Source of the DNA: Clostridia bacterium
GTDB lineage: Bacteria; Bacillota; Clostridia; Christensenellales; CAG-138
DNA length: 47,416 bases
Assembly: GCA_017554455.1 (NCBI GenBank)
Contig: JAFZIH010000075.1
Coordinates: 1 to 47,416, forward strand
Direction of reading: 5' to 3'
Positions 33,889 through 42,699 of the stretch are shown one piece after another. Each line of letters opens with the position of its first letter. Positions within the stretch are counted from its first letter, which is position 1. The translations under genes and the position numbers were made by a program. A model generated the notes under the pieces. It was given only the letters and a program-made list of their open reading frames with translations, was not told the origin of the DNA and ran no database searches.

Positions 33889-34211
33889 ACTGCGGGGATA
33901 ATAAGATGGCGTCGGAGAATGAGGAGATCGTCCGCGAATGGCTGGACCGGCTCAAAGGACTGAACGTCCGCGTCAAAAAGATGTTCGGCTGTTGGTGCCT
34001 GTACTGCGACGGGCAGGCGGTCGGCTGGATCCACGACGGCGTGCTGAGTCTTCGGGAGGTCGGGCTTACCTATCTGCCGGAAGAGATCAAGCGCCCAGGC
34101 AAGGAGGACCGCATACAGGAATTGGTCATCCCGCTCGATTGCGCAAACGCCGACTGGCTTTGCCGCGCCGTGCAGGATACCGCCGATCTTCGGAAAAGAA
34201 GCAAATCATGA
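33885..34211 (+). CDS. TfoX N-terminal-domain protein
   Basis: The 108-residue protein has the TfoX-N pattern: VRVKKMFGCWCLYCDGQAVGWIHDG, then LREVGLTYLPEEIKRPG. In proteobacteria TfoX/Sxy controls competence; in Firmicutes single-domain relatives have no clear role. The start is probably TTG 33885, which overlaps the previous TGA (TTGA) and has GGAGG seven bases upstream. The alternative ATG at 33906 has only a weaker GGGG stretch. Confidence 0.75.
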   Translation: MNCGDNKMASENEEIVREWLDRLKGLNVRVKKMFGCWCLYCDGQAVGWIHDGVLSLREVGLTYLPEEIKRPGKEDRIQELVIPLDCANADWLCRAVQDTADLRKRSKS

Positions 34212-34268
34212 AACGGGACGGGAACACGGTTTCCGATATAGAGTAAAAGATAAAAGGAGGACATCGGC

Positions 34269-34937
34269 ATGTTTGTATTCTGGGGCGACGGCTCGGATGA
34301 GTCGAAGGCGTTGGTGGACGCAATCCGCGTGCGCAGCACGGAGAATTTCAACTGGACATTTATCTTTATTCTGGCAGTGGTCTTTTACGTTTACTGGTCG
34401 GAGATCCACAAGAAGAACAGGGAGATCGTGATCGCGGGATTCGCGCTTTACGGCGTGCATTGGCTCTATGAGATCGCAAACGCCGTCATCGCAAAGATCT
34501 TCGGATACCCGCTTTGGGCGGTGTCGAACGCATCGACAACGTTCATCCTTCTGATCGGCGTCTGCTGGGAGCTTTCCATGATGTTCTCGCTTGCGGGCAT
34601 CATCTCGTTCAAGATGCTCCCGCAGGATCGCACGAAGCGGTACTTCGCAAAAAACGGCAAGAGGGGGATCAGCTGTAAACTCGTCGGCGCTTTGGAGATG
34701 GCACTGCTGTTTGCGCTGTTCGAATCGTTCCTTGCGGGCACGAGCAACCATTCCTTCATCTGGGTCTACAAATGGTGGGGCGTGCTTCCCGTGTTTATCA
34801 CGACCTATATCCCGTTCTTCCTTGCGAGCAACTACGTACCGGACATGGAGCCGAAAAAGCGCCGGATCTTCCTGATCGTCGAGTGGGCGCTCGTTATCGT
34901 GCTGCTTGCGGTGCTGATCCCGCTCGGAGTCATCTGA
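34269..34937 (+). CDS. Polytopic membrane protein of unknown function
   Basis: The 222-residue protein has about six membrane helices, the first at residues 28-43 (WTFIFILAVVFYVYW) and later ones including LYGVHWLYEIANAVIA, ILLIGVCWELSMMFSLAG and LPVFITTYIPFFLA. The acidic N-terminus precedes the first helix. I recognise no family. It is in the middle of the HAD/M3 operon, with GGAGG before the ATG, and the next gene begins nine bases after its stop codon. Confidence 0.72.
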   Translation: MFVFWGDGSDESKALVDAIRVRSTENFNWTFIFILAVVFYVYWSEIHKKNREIVIAGFALYGVHWLYEIANAVIAKIFGYPLWAVSNASTTFILLIGVCWELSMMFSLAGIISFKMLPQDRTKRYFAKNGKRGISCKLVGALEMALLFALFESFLAGTSNHSFIWVYKWWGVLPVFITTYIPFFLASNYVPDMEPKKRRIFLIVEWALVIVLLAVLIPLGVI

Positions 34938-34946
34938 TCTCACAAA

Positions 34947-35603
34947 ATGGGATTCAAGAAGGACATGCAATTCGAAAACGCGTATTTCATCACCGGCACG
35001 GCGTACGCCGGCAAATCAACGACGGTCAGACTGCTTGCGGAAAAGCACGGAGGAATTTTGTGCGGCGAAAACTGGCACGACGCTTATCCGGAACGGCTGG
35101 ATCCGGACGAGTTTCCCTGCCTGACCTATACGCACGATCTTAAGGATTGGCACGGTTTCATTCGCCGCTCGCCCGAGGCGTATGAGGCGTGGTACGACGG
35201 CGTGAGCCGCGAATGCGAAACGTTGGAGCTGAGGATGCTTCCGGCGATCTGCGAACAGGGGAAGCCGGTCTTTGTCGATACGAATATCTCCCTGGAAACG
35301 CTGAAAAGAATTGCGGCGCCGAACCATGTGCTTATCATGCTTGCCGATCCCGCGGTTTCCGTGCGGCGGTTTTTCGACCGAAACGACGCGGACAAGCAGT
35401 TTCTGTACCGGCTCATTTCAGAGGAACCGGACCCGAAGGCCGCCATGGAAAACTACCGGCAGGGGCTTTGCCGCATCAATTCGCGGGAACGGTACGACCG
35501 CTTTTTGCATGCGGGCTTTCCGGTGATCCTGCGGGACGAGAACCGCAGCGTCGGGGAGACGCTCGCGCTTGCGGAACAGGCGTTCGGGCTGAATCGCTGT
35601 TGA
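34947..35603 (+). CDS. P-loop kinase-like protein
   Basis: The 218-residue protein has a Walker A motif in ITGTAYAGKSTTV near residue 17 and a strand-ending acid in VFVDTNIS. This is the pattern of small nucleoside or antibiotic kinases, with a lid region that includes VRRFFDRNDADKQF. The substrate is unknown. Two starts are possible: ATG 34947 with no ribosome site, or ATG 34965, which has AAGGAC too close. The choice is open; the P-loop is intact in both. Confidence 0.75.
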   Translation: MGFKKDMQFENAYFITGTAYAGKSTTVRLLAEKHGGILCGENWHDAYPERLDPDEFPCLTYTHDLKDWHGFIRRSPEAYEAWYDGVSRECETLELRMLPAICEQGKPVFVDTNISLETLKRIAAPNHVLIMLADPAVSVRRFFDRNDADKQFLYRLISEEPDPKAAMENYRQGLCRINSRERYDRFLHAGFPVILRDENRSVGETLALAEQAFGLNRC

Positions 35604-35617
35604 TCGGAGGAACGGAT

Positions 35618-36661
35618 ATGGAACAGCAAAGCTTGCAGACGCTGCACGCAAGGATCACGGAGACGATCGCATCGCTGGACTTCGACCGGATATGGAAAGG
35701 ATTCCGGCCGATGAAGTTCGCGCTTTACAACGAGACCGAGTGCTGTCTGGACGGTCGGATGATCGAAAAGACGGTCGATTTTTGCGCAAACACGTCGATC
35801 GTATTTCAGGGCGAAACGATCGCGATCTGGGACGTGCAGGAGATGCTGCCGATCCCGGTCTTTGCGTCGAAGCTCGTACACGAGATGTTTCACGGGTTTC
35901 AGGACCTTTGCGGCTGGGACTGCTTTCCGGACGAGACGGACGCGCTGTACCGCTATCGGTACGACGTCGAAAACCTGAGTTTGCGATTGTGGGAAAATGA
36001 GCTGCTTGCAGAGCTTTTGGTGCGTTTCGACGCGCAGAAATACCGGACGCTGCTGCAAAGCCGGAAGGACCGGAGCGAACGGTTTCCCTATGAGTTCCTG
36101 TATGAAACCCGCGCGGAGGAGATCGAGGGGTCCGCGAACTACGTCGAATGGCAGGTCTTAAAGCAGCTTGATAAACCGCGCGCGGACGCGCTCGAGGAGG
36201 AAATGCGCAGGACCGTGACCGATCCGAAAAGCTTTTTCCCGATCCGCAGGTCGTGCTATTTTTCCGGCGCCATGATGATCCGCGCGATGATCTGCGCCGG
36301 GGAAGACCCGTTTACGGTCAAAACGCGTCCGGCAATCCTGCCGATCCTCGAGCGCACGCCCGCCTGCGCCGTACCGGTCGATCCTGCCTTGCGCAAAACG
36401 GTCGGGGACGCGGTTTCGGCATATCTTGCGGAATCGCGGGACATCATTCACACGGCCGTTGCGGAAAACGACGTCGCGCTCGAGGGTCCCTGCGATTTGG
36501 TCTCTGTCAATATCTACGACGCGCGCTGTCTGGAAGGGTATATCACGTCGCGGTTTTTCGTGCTGTATCAAATCAACGGCGAACAAAAGATGCTGGAAGG
36601 CAACTTTGTAGTCAAGATGCGGGACGCAAAGACGATCGAAACGATCTACCGCTGGAACTGA
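35618..36661 (+). CDS. Putative HExxH zinc-binding protein
   Basis: The 347-residue protein contains HEMFH at residues 88-92 in SKLVHEMFHGFQDLCGW, a zincin-type motif, and a later acidic segment EEIEGSANYVEW that could give the third ligand. I cannot assign it to a named peptidase family, and it may not be a peptidase. The start at ATG 35618 has GGAGGA upstream; the frame that begins at 35189 overlaps the previous gene and is a shadow. It lies between two P-loop kinase-like genes. Confidence 0.7.
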   Translation: MEQQSLQTLHARITETIASLDFDRIWKGFRPMKFALYNETECCLDGRMIEKTVDFCANTSIVFQGETIAIWDVQEMLPIPVFASKLVHEMFHGFQDLCGWDCFPDETDALYRYRYDVENLSLRLWENELLAELLVRFDAQKYRTLLQSRKDRSERFPYEFLYETRAEEIEGSANYVEWQVLKQLDKPRADALEEEMRRTVTDPKSFFPIRRSCYFSGAMMIRAMICAGEDPFTVKTRPAILPILERTPACAVPVDPALRKTVGDAVSAYLAESRDIIHTAVAENDVALEGPCDLVSVNIYDARCLEGYITSRFFVLYQINGEQKMLEGNFVVKMRDAKTIETIYRWN

Positions 36662-36690
36662 CGTCCGGGTTTCGGCATGGAGGAACGACT

Positions 36691-37218
36691 ATGGTCATAC
36701 TGCTCACCGGCGCGTCGCACACGGGCAAGACCGTGCTTGCGCAGAAGCTGCTTGAAAAACTGCATTATCCGTATCTGTCGGTCGACCATCTTAAGATGGG
36801 GCTCATCCGCAGCGGACAGACGGCGCTCACGCCTGCGGACGACGAACAGCTCACGGAATACCTCTGGCCGATCGTGCGGGAAATAATCAAAACTGCGATC
36901 GAAAACCGGCAGGACCTGATTGTCGAAGGCTGCTATGTGCCGTTCGACTGGCGAAAGGATTTTGATGCACGTTACCTCGACGCGATCCGGTTTGTCTGCC
37001 TTGCCATGACGGATTCGTATATCGACGCGCATTTCGACGCGATCAGATCGCACGCCTGCGATATCGAAGCGCGTCTTGACGACGCATACTGCACGGCGGA
37101 CCGGATGAAAGCGGAGAACCGGGCGGTGATTGCGGGCAATGAGGTCGCGGGCGAGCGGGTCACGCTGATCGACACGGACTGGGAAAAGGCGATCGAAACG
37201 CTGTCGGATAACCTTTGA
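36691..37218 (+). CDS. P-loop kinase-like protein
   Basis: The 175-residue protein begins directly with the Walker A motif in LLTGASHTGKTVLA, followed by a short substrate segment SVDHLKMGLIR and a strand ending LIVEGCYVP. This matches the small AAA/kinase proteins often called adenylate kinase-like or phosphoglycerate-kinase-like in genome annotation. The substrate is unknown. GGAGGA lies upstream of ATG 36691. It is the last gene of the operon, with a bidirectional terminator following. Confidence 0.78.
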   Translation: MVILLTGASHTGKTVLAQKLLEKLHYPYLSVDHLKMGLIRSGQTALTPADDEQLTEYLWPIVREIIKTAIENRQDLIVEGCYVPFDWRKDFDARYLDAIRFVCLAMTDSYIDAHFDAIRSHACDIEARLDDAYCTADRMKAENRAVIAGNEVAGERVTLIDTDWEKAIETLSDNL

Positions 37219-37279
37219 AAACAGACCGTCTCCGGTTCGCAGAACCTTGTCTATACAGCTGTAAAAAAACGCCCAACAA

Positions 37280-37307
37280 AAAAAGTCCCGGGATTCGGGA
37301 CTTTTTT
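37280..37307. terminator. Bidirectional terminator between convergent genes
   Basis: AGTCCCG pairs with CGGGACT over a GGATT loop, with an A-run before and a T-run after. It ends the rightward operon and the leftward TIR-propeller gene. Confidence 0.9.
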
Positions 37308-37334
37308 GATCGCAGCGGCGAAAACTGTCCGCGT

Positions 37335-40300
37335 TTACGGATCAATGCCATACGAGGCGCGTTCGCTTTCGGACAGCGTTTCGCCGTTCAGGAAGCGTTT
37401 ACCGAACTCGATCAGCTCCGCAACGGAGTAGCGCGGGGCAAACATCATCAGATAATCGTTGTCCGGACTCTGGAAATACAGCATCCGGCGGGAGGGCGAG
37501 TAATGCACGACGTTGTCGGCGCTCAGACAGACCGTCCAGTCGGTGAGATTTACGATGTTCAGCGTACCGTCCATGAGCAAGGCGAGCTCGCCGTCCGAAA
37601 AAGTCCATACCGTCTGCTGCACAGAGCTCAATTCGCTGTCAAGGGACGTGCTTCCGAGAAACCGGCCGTCCGCCGCGGCGTAGCGGTCAAGATGATACTG
37701 ATCGTCCCGGCTCAGGACCAGCAGAAGGTCCTCCTCCGCGCCGGCGTCTTCCGCTTTGCAGAAACGGACGGAAAAGACGGTGCGCGCATTGTCGCTGATT
37801 TCATAGAGCGGTTTGCCGTCAGATCCGCAGACGACCGCTTTCTGCTTGTCGCTGACGGCAAACAGCGATCCGGAGGCAGACGCATCCGCACTGACGGGAT
37901 TGTCGGTCAACGCGGCGTCCAAATATGACCACATATCCGTCGCGGGATCATAAAGACTCGGCGCATACGGGCGTGCGTCACGGTCCGTCTCATAAACGGT
38001 CAGCATGGTCTGCCGATCGTTCGCCATGATCGCAGGGGACAGATACCCGTCCGGAACGTCGATCTCTTTTTCATACGCAAACGTACCGTCCGGCTGCACA
38101 AGCAGGAACAGCAAGCGGTTTTTCCAGACGTTGTTTTCCAGGCAGCGGAGAGAAAAGCAAAGCCGGTCATTCAGAACGATACAGTCTCCGAAGATGGTTC
38201 CGCCGGATTGTTCTTTGAGATCGAAAGAATCCGTCAGCGTCCCGCTTTCGACGTCTACGGTATATATCGCGGACGGAGAACTTGTTTGCACGATCAGATA
38301 TCGGAAAGAGGCGTCGACGCCGATCAGATCTATGAAGGTGCTGTCAAAATCGGTTGAAAAACTGCGGATCAGCTTCTTTTCGTCCGGATCATAGAGGTCG
38401 AATGTCCGGCGGCTGTCCGAAAACTGTCCGCTCATCATCACGATCGGACGATCCTCTTCTGCTAATCCCTGCAAGCTTACGCTTCCGTAGGATACGGCGC
38501 CGTCAAAAGGAAGCAGATTTTCATCCCAGATGTTTTCATAGATCTGCAGACGCTTGCCGCCCGCTTTTACGATATAGATCCAGTTGCCGTCCGACGCCGG
38601 GAAGCGTTCCGCGTCAAGCAGTTCCTTTCGGAACATATCAATGCTCAGCGCCGACGTGCTGCCGGGTGCGTATAACACAAAATGTCCGTTGTGCTGTTCG
38701 ATCATCAGCCGGCTTCCGTCGGCTGTGAAGTCGGTATTGACGATCTCCGAATCCGTCTTGAACTGCGCAAATAAGCTCCCATCGTCCTGATCGTAAAAGA
38801 AGATCTCGTTTCCGCAGATTGCGGCCGTCAGAGCATGGGGCGCGCCGTATGTGTCGACCGTCTCACACGCAAAGCAGCTTTTTCGGTTTCGGATGTATTG
38901 CAGCGCAGAAGATGTGAATTGAGAGTTCCAAAGCGTCTTGCCGGTCCGTGTGTCGACGCATCGGACGGAAAGAACCGTCTGCTCCAGCATGACCATTCCG
39001 TTCATCGAAAAAGCGCCGGTTCCGTCCGAAATGCCGTACAAAACGATCCGTCCGTCCGACAGCGGAACGATCGTAAACAAACTCGTAAACAGCGGATCCA
39101 GCGGATACGTTTCGATCTCGCCGGTGTCGAGCGAACAGCACCGGAGTTCGTCATATTGCGTGTATGTTCGGGTTACAAAACAGAGCCGACCGTTTTGTTC
39201 GTCAAAGGCGACGGAGCCGACCGACTGGGCGAACGAAAACGGGGACGGGCTGCTTTGGAAAATCTCCGCGCCTGTGGACGGATCCAGTTCAAGGACTTCC
39301 AGCAGGTTCTCCGACGCCCATTGTTCGTTGATCCTGTAAATGTTTTCAATGACAAAGATGCGGTCATGATCGACGAACGCGGCAAGCAGACTGACGGACT
39401 CCTTTGAATAGGTCCAGATCGTTTCGCCGCTGATGCCGTCCAGCAGCAGGATCGCGTCTGAACCCATTACGGCAATACAAAGCCGCGATCCGACGTGAAC
39501 GATATGCAACGAACGGATCGTCCGACCGGTCTGGCGTGCAAAGAGCGTTCGATGCCCCAAAAGGTCCCACGCGTAAACATAGCCGGAGTAATCGTATGCA
39601 AAGGCAAGCCGCTGATCCGGATCGACCAGATAGTCTTCGATCGTGCCGCGCGTCGACATATTCCAGACTGCGCGATAGGTGGTGTAATCGCGGATGGTAT
39701 ATGTGGCGATCGCTTTGTGCATGGCAAATTCGGCGACGGCGGTATACGGCCGCTCCGGATGCTCCTCGGAGGGCAGAGCGGCCAGCGCAAGCTGTACGGC
39801 AAGGACGCGGTTCTCCGATTTGGTCTCGTTGAGCGATTCGTTGGCAAGGTAAACGGACTGATTTCGATATGCCTGCGTGAGGTTCGCTTCCGCCTGCGCG
39901 TAATTCGTTTCTGCAAGCAGCCGGTTTTCCTCCGCCTGCGCATAGTTCGCTTCGGCAAGCAGCCGGTTTTCCTCTGCCTGCTGCCAGTTGCTGCGGATCT
40001 GACGATTGCTCCAGATAAGATATCCGATCGCGACGGAGATGAGTACAGCCGCCGCGGACGCAAACGCCGCGAGACGCCGCATTTTGTATTGCCGCGCGCG
40101 CATGATCAGCTCGTCATAGGAACAGCCCAAAAGCGCGGCGGCGAGCCGCGGAATCTCCGTTCTGCGGGCGGTTTTCATGTTGCGATAATCGCAGGAGAGC
40201 GGTTCGAGAACCTGCTTTTGCTCCGTGGCGTTGCCGGATGCGTCTTCCGTTATGACGGTTTCTTCACACAGAATGGACGGGATGACGTCGTTCGGCTCTC

Positions 40301-40637
40301 CGTCGACCAGCACCGTCAGAACATGATTGCGATCGTGCGTTTTCAGAAACTGTTCGATCTCGCGCGGGACCCATGTGGAATACTTTGTGGAGGTGGAACA
40401 GATGACGATCAGAAATTCCGCGTCATTCAATGCCCGAACGATATCGCGGCCGAGGTCGCTTGTAATGGGGAGTTCCTCCTGATCCCGAAAGATACGCTCG
40501 ATCTTTTGCCGTCCGGTTTTTTTCCGGATCGCCTTGGGCACGCGAAAATGCTCCAGCCGATGCTGGACTTCCCGCGCGACGGCGATGTCGGCCGGCGCAT
40601 GCTTGTAGGAGATGAAAGCGTTGTAATGAAACTGCAT
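37335..40637 (-). CDS. TIR-transmembrane-coiled-coil-beta-propeller protein
   Basis: The 1100-residue protein has an N-terminal TIR domain (residues 4-180): FHYNAFISYKHAPAD, an FRDQEELPITSDLG segment and STWVPREIEQFL with Glu93 at the predicted catalytic position. A transmembrane helix lies at about 188-208. It is followed by a Gln/Glu/Ala-rich coiled coil built from near-identical 14-residue repeats (NYAQAEENRLLAE). Residues about 300-1080 form repeated beta strands of WD40/PQQ type, such as YSGYVYAWDLLGHRTLFARQ and SGETIWTYSKES, consistent with one or two propellers. A good promoter and a GGGGAG ribosome site stand upstream. Outer-face ligand sensing with inner TIR signalling is inferred; related proteins exist in gut Clostridia to my knowledge. 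Confidence 0.85.
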   Translation of the reverse strand: MQFHYNAFISYKHAPADIAVAREVQHRLEHFRVPKAIRKKTGRQKIERIFRDQEELPITSDLGRDIVRALNDAEFLIVICSTSTKYSTWVPREIEQFLKTHDRNHVLTVLVDGEPNDVIPSILCEETVITEDASGNATEQKQVLEPLSCDYRNMKTARRTEIPRLAAALLGCSYDELIMRARQYKMRRLAAFASAAAVLISVAIGYLIWSNRQIRSNWQQAEENRLLAEANYAQAEENRLLAETNYAQAEANLTQAYRNQSVYLANESLNETKSENRVLAVQLALAALPSEEHPERPYTAVAEFAMHKAIATYTIRDYTTYRAVWNMSTRGTIEDYLVDPDQRLAFAYDYSGYVYAWDLLGHRTLFARQTGRTIRSLHIVHVGSRLCIAVMGSDAILLLDGISGETIWTYSKESVSLLAAFVDHDRIFVIENIYRINEQWASENLLEVLELDPSTGAEIFQSSPSPFSFAQSVGSVAFDEQNGRLCFVTRTYTQYDELRCCSLDTGEIETYPLDPLFTSLFTIVPLSDGRIVLYGISDGTGAFSMNGMVMLEQTVLSVRCVDTRTGKTLWNSQFTSSALQYIRNRKSCFACETVDTYGAPHALTAAICGNEIFFYDQDDGSLFAQFKTDSEIVNTDFTADGSRLMIEQHNGHFVLYAPGSTSALSIDMFRKELLDAERFPASDGNWIYIVKAGGKRLQIYENIWDENLLPFDGAVSYGSVSLQGLAEEDRPIVMMSGQFSDSRRTFDLYDPDEKKLIRSFSTDFDSTFIDLIGVDASFRYLIVQTSSPSAIYTVDVESGTLTDSFDLKEQSGGTIFGDCIVLNDRLCFSLRCLENNVWKNRLLFLLVQPDGTFAYEKEIDVPDGYLSPAIMANDRQTMLTVYETDRDARPYAPSLYDPATDMWSYLDAALTDNPVSADASASGSLFAVSDKQKAVVCGSDGKPLYEISDNARTVFSVRFCKAEDAGAEEDLLLVLSRDDQYHLDRYAAADGRFLGSTSLDSELSSVQQTVWTFSDGELALLMDGTLNIVNLTDWTVCLSADNVVHYSPSRRMLYFQSPDNDYLMMFAPRYSVAELIEFGKRFLNGETLSESERASYGIDP
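39879..39984 (-). repeat. 42-bp tandem repeat within the TIR-propeller gene
   Basis: Two close copies of a 42-bp unit (39901-39942 and 39943-39984) and a partial third encode the 14-residue repeats of the coiled coil. In-register length changes would lengthen or shorten the stalk by 14 residues. Confidence 0.8.
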
Positions 40638-40676
40638 AATGCTCCCCTTTCACGCAAGTGCGATCCATTCCACTAC

Positions 40677-40705
40677 AGTATAAATCATCCCGCTGCACAC
40701 GGCAA
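40677..40705 (-). promoter_or_regulatory. Promoter of the TIR-propeller gene
   Basis: Reading leftward, TTGCCG (40705-40700) and TATACT (40682-40677) are 17 bp apart. The ATG at 40637 follows a short leader with a GGGGAG site. Confidence 0.75.
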
Positions 40706-40760
40706 GTGATTTTTGCCTGCAAACGGCGGTACGCGCGGCTTGCTTCCGCCGGCTGTACGA

Positions 40761-40789
40761 TTGAAAACCCGGCATGGATATGGTATACT
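40761..40789 (+). promoter_or_regulatory. Promoter of the P-loop/methyltransferase operon
   Basis: TTGAAA at 40761-40766 and TATACT at 40784-40789 are 17 bp apart. It is divergent from the promoter at 40677 and drives the gene at 40815. Confidence 0.75.
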
Positions 40790-40814
40790 GAACAAAAAAG
40801 AGGGGGACGGACGT

Positions 40815-41402
40815 ATGGCAAATCTGATCGTGGTCAGCGGACCGCAGGCGGTCGGCAAGATGACGGTGGCGGAAGCGCTGCGCGACAAGCTCCGCTATCA
40901 CATGATGATGAATCACGACAGCATCGAGCTAAGTGATCGCATCTTCGGCTTCGGCACGCCCGCGCAGAAGGAGTTCAACGGGGCGATCCGCGAGAGCGCC
41001 TTCGCGCTTGCGGCGAAATACAACGTGGATCTGATCTTCACGTTCGTCTGCGCGTTCGACATGCCGGAGGACGTCGCGTATTTAAGAGCGCTCGAAGCGC
41101 AGTTTACCGAAAGCGGCGGGACGTTTTACTTCGTCGAGCTGTCCGCAGCGCTCGAAACGCGTCTTTTCCGCAACGAAACGCCGCACCGCATGGAGATGAA
41201 GCCCACAAAGCGGAATACGGAATGGAGCAAAAGGGACATTTTGGACACCGCGGAACGGTACAAGCTGAACACGGACGCGGGCGAAACGCTCTTTGCGCAT
41301 CATCTGAAGATCGACAACACGCGCCTTAGCCCGGACGAGGTCGCGGACCGCGTGATCGAGGCGTTCGGTCTCGTGCCGAACGAGAGGAAAGACGGGGAAT
41401 AG
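40815..41402 (+). CDS. P-loop kinase-like protein
   Basis: The 195-residue protein has a Walker A motif in VVSGPQAVGKMTVAEAL near residue 9 and the acidic strand DLIFTFVCAFDMPED. A lid-like region with basic residues, RNETPHRMEMKPTKRN, lies near 120-135. It resembles shikimate-kinase-like or nucleoside-kinase-like proteins, but the substrate cannot be read. GAGGGGGA precedes ATG 40815. The methyltransferase gene follows after 11 bases. It is the third gene of this general type in 6 kb. Confidence 0.78.
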   Translation: MANLIVVSGPQAVGKMTVAEALRDKLRYHMMMNHDSIELSDRIFGFGTPAQKEFNGAIRESAFALAAKYNVDLIFTFVCAFDMPEDVAYLRALEAQFTESGGTFYFVELSAALETRLFRNETPHRMEMKPTKRNTEWSKRDILDTAERYKLNTDAGETLFAHHLKIDNTRLSPDEVADRVIEAFGLVPNERKDGE

Positions 41403-41413
41403 GGAGGACCGAA

Positions 41414-42202
41414 ATGGAAAGCAGGATCGAGATCGTCAGCAGTCATTATGCGGGCTGCGACGAGGACGGACGGCTGGACCGCTCGCGGCACGGGCAGATG
41501 GAATTTTTCACCACCATGCACTATATCCATCGCTTTCTCACGCCCGGCGCAAAGGTGCTGGAGATCGGCGCTGGCACGGGACGGTATTCGATCGCGCTCG
41601 CGAAGGAGGGCATGGACGTCACCGCCGTGGAGCTTGTCGAACACAACCTCGAGATCCTCAGAGAAAACGCAAAGGGGATCGCGAACCTTCGGGCGTATCA
41701 GGGCGACGCGACGGACCTCGGAAGATTCCCGGACGACGCGTTCGGTTTGACGCTTGTGCTCGGTCCGATGTATCACCTCTACGAGCCGGAGGACGTGCAC
41801 CGCGCGATCGGCGAGGCGATCCGCGTCACCCGCCCCGGCGGCGTGCTGTTTTTCGCGTTCCTGTCCGCGTACGCGATCCTGTACAACAACTATTTTCAGG
41901 GGAACTGGACGTTCGGACAGCAGGAAAACTTCACATCGGACGGCAGGGTGCGGCATTTCAAGGAGCAGCTGTTTACCGGTTACGACGTGACCGAGTTTGA
42001 GCAGCTGTTCAAAGATAAGCCGGTGGACTATATCACGACCGTCGGCACGAACGGCATACTGGAGTCGATCGAGGAGCGCAAAGATTTCGAACTCTCGGAC
42101 GCGGATTTCGAAGCGTTCGCGAACTGGTATCTGAAGTTTGCAGAGAAGCGCGAGCTTCTCGGCACGACGTGCCATCTGCTGTACATCTGCCGAAAGAATT
42201 GA
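41414..42202 (+). CDS. Class I SAM-dependent methyltransferase
   Basis: The 262-residue protein has SAM motif I in VLEIGAGTGRYSIAL, the acidic end of strand two in VTAVELVEHNL, and a motif IV-like LVLGPMYHLYEPED. The remaining C-terminal cap, rich in aromatic and acidic residues, determines the substrate, which is unknown. These small-molecule methyltransferases act on many acceptors. It is between a P-loop kinase-like gene and an ABM-domain gene, all in one operon. Confidence 0.9.
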   Translation: MESRIEIVSSHYAGCDEDGRLDRSRHGQMEFFTTMHYIHRFLTPGAKVLEIGAGTGRYSIALAKEGMDVTAVELVEHNLEILRENAKGIANLRAYQGDATDLGRFPDDAFGLTLVLGPMYHLYEPEDVHRAIGEAIRVTRPGGVLFFAFLSAYAILYNNYFQGNWTFGQQENFTSDGRVRHFKEQLFTGYDVTEFEQLFKDKPVDYITTVGTNGILESIEERKDFELSDADFEAFANWYLKFAEKRELLGTTCHLLYICRKN

Positions 42203-42218
42203 ACGAGAGGAGAAACCC

Positions 42219-42692
42219 ATGATCATACTGAACGTCACTTACAAATGCATTCCCGGCATGCGGGAGGAATTTTTGGAGGCGATCCTGCGCGAAGGGATCG
42301 ACGAGGCAAGCCGCGCGGAGGCGGGCAATCTCAAATACGATTATTATATCCCGCTTGACGGCGGCGACGATCTGCTGCTCGTGGAAAAGTGGCGCGACGG
42401 CACCGATTTGAAAGCGCACGCGGAGACGCCGCACTACGCAAAGCTCAAGGAATTGAAGCCCGTTTACGTGACCGAAACGGTCGTCGAGCGGTATGAGATC
42501 ACGGAGCACACGAAGGAGGAGAAACCGATGGAAGAACAAATCATCACGATCACGGTCAAAACGCAGGGCGACTCGTGCGAACTCTCCGATGCGGAGATCA
42601 AAGACTGGTACATGAACAAAATCACGGCGCTGTTCGATCCCAGATGGGGCGCGCCGGAGATCACGGTCGACGTGAAACGCAGACCGCTGTGA
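42219..42692 (+). CDS. ABM-domain protein with a C-terminal extension
   Basis: The 157-residue protein begins with an antibiotic-biosynthesis-monooxygenase (ABM) domain: NVTYKCIPGMREEFLEAIL, YDYYIPLDGGDDLLLVEKW and HYAKLKEL. About 54 residues follow from a second Met (EEQIITITVKTQGDSCE...). GAGGAGAAACC precedes both the first ATG and this internal ATG at 42528, so the extension might also be made alone. ABM domains in such proteins bind quinones or act as oxygenases in small-molecule modification; the role is unknown here. Confidence 0.78.
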   Translation: MIILNVTYKCIPGMREEFLEAILREGIDEASRAEAGNLKYDYYIPLDGGDDLLLVEKWRDGTDLKAHAETPHYAKLKELKPVYVTETVVERYEITEHTKEEKPMEEQIITITVKTQGDSCELSDAEIKDWYMNKITALFDPRWGAPEITVDVKRRPL

Positions 42693-42699
42693 AACACAT

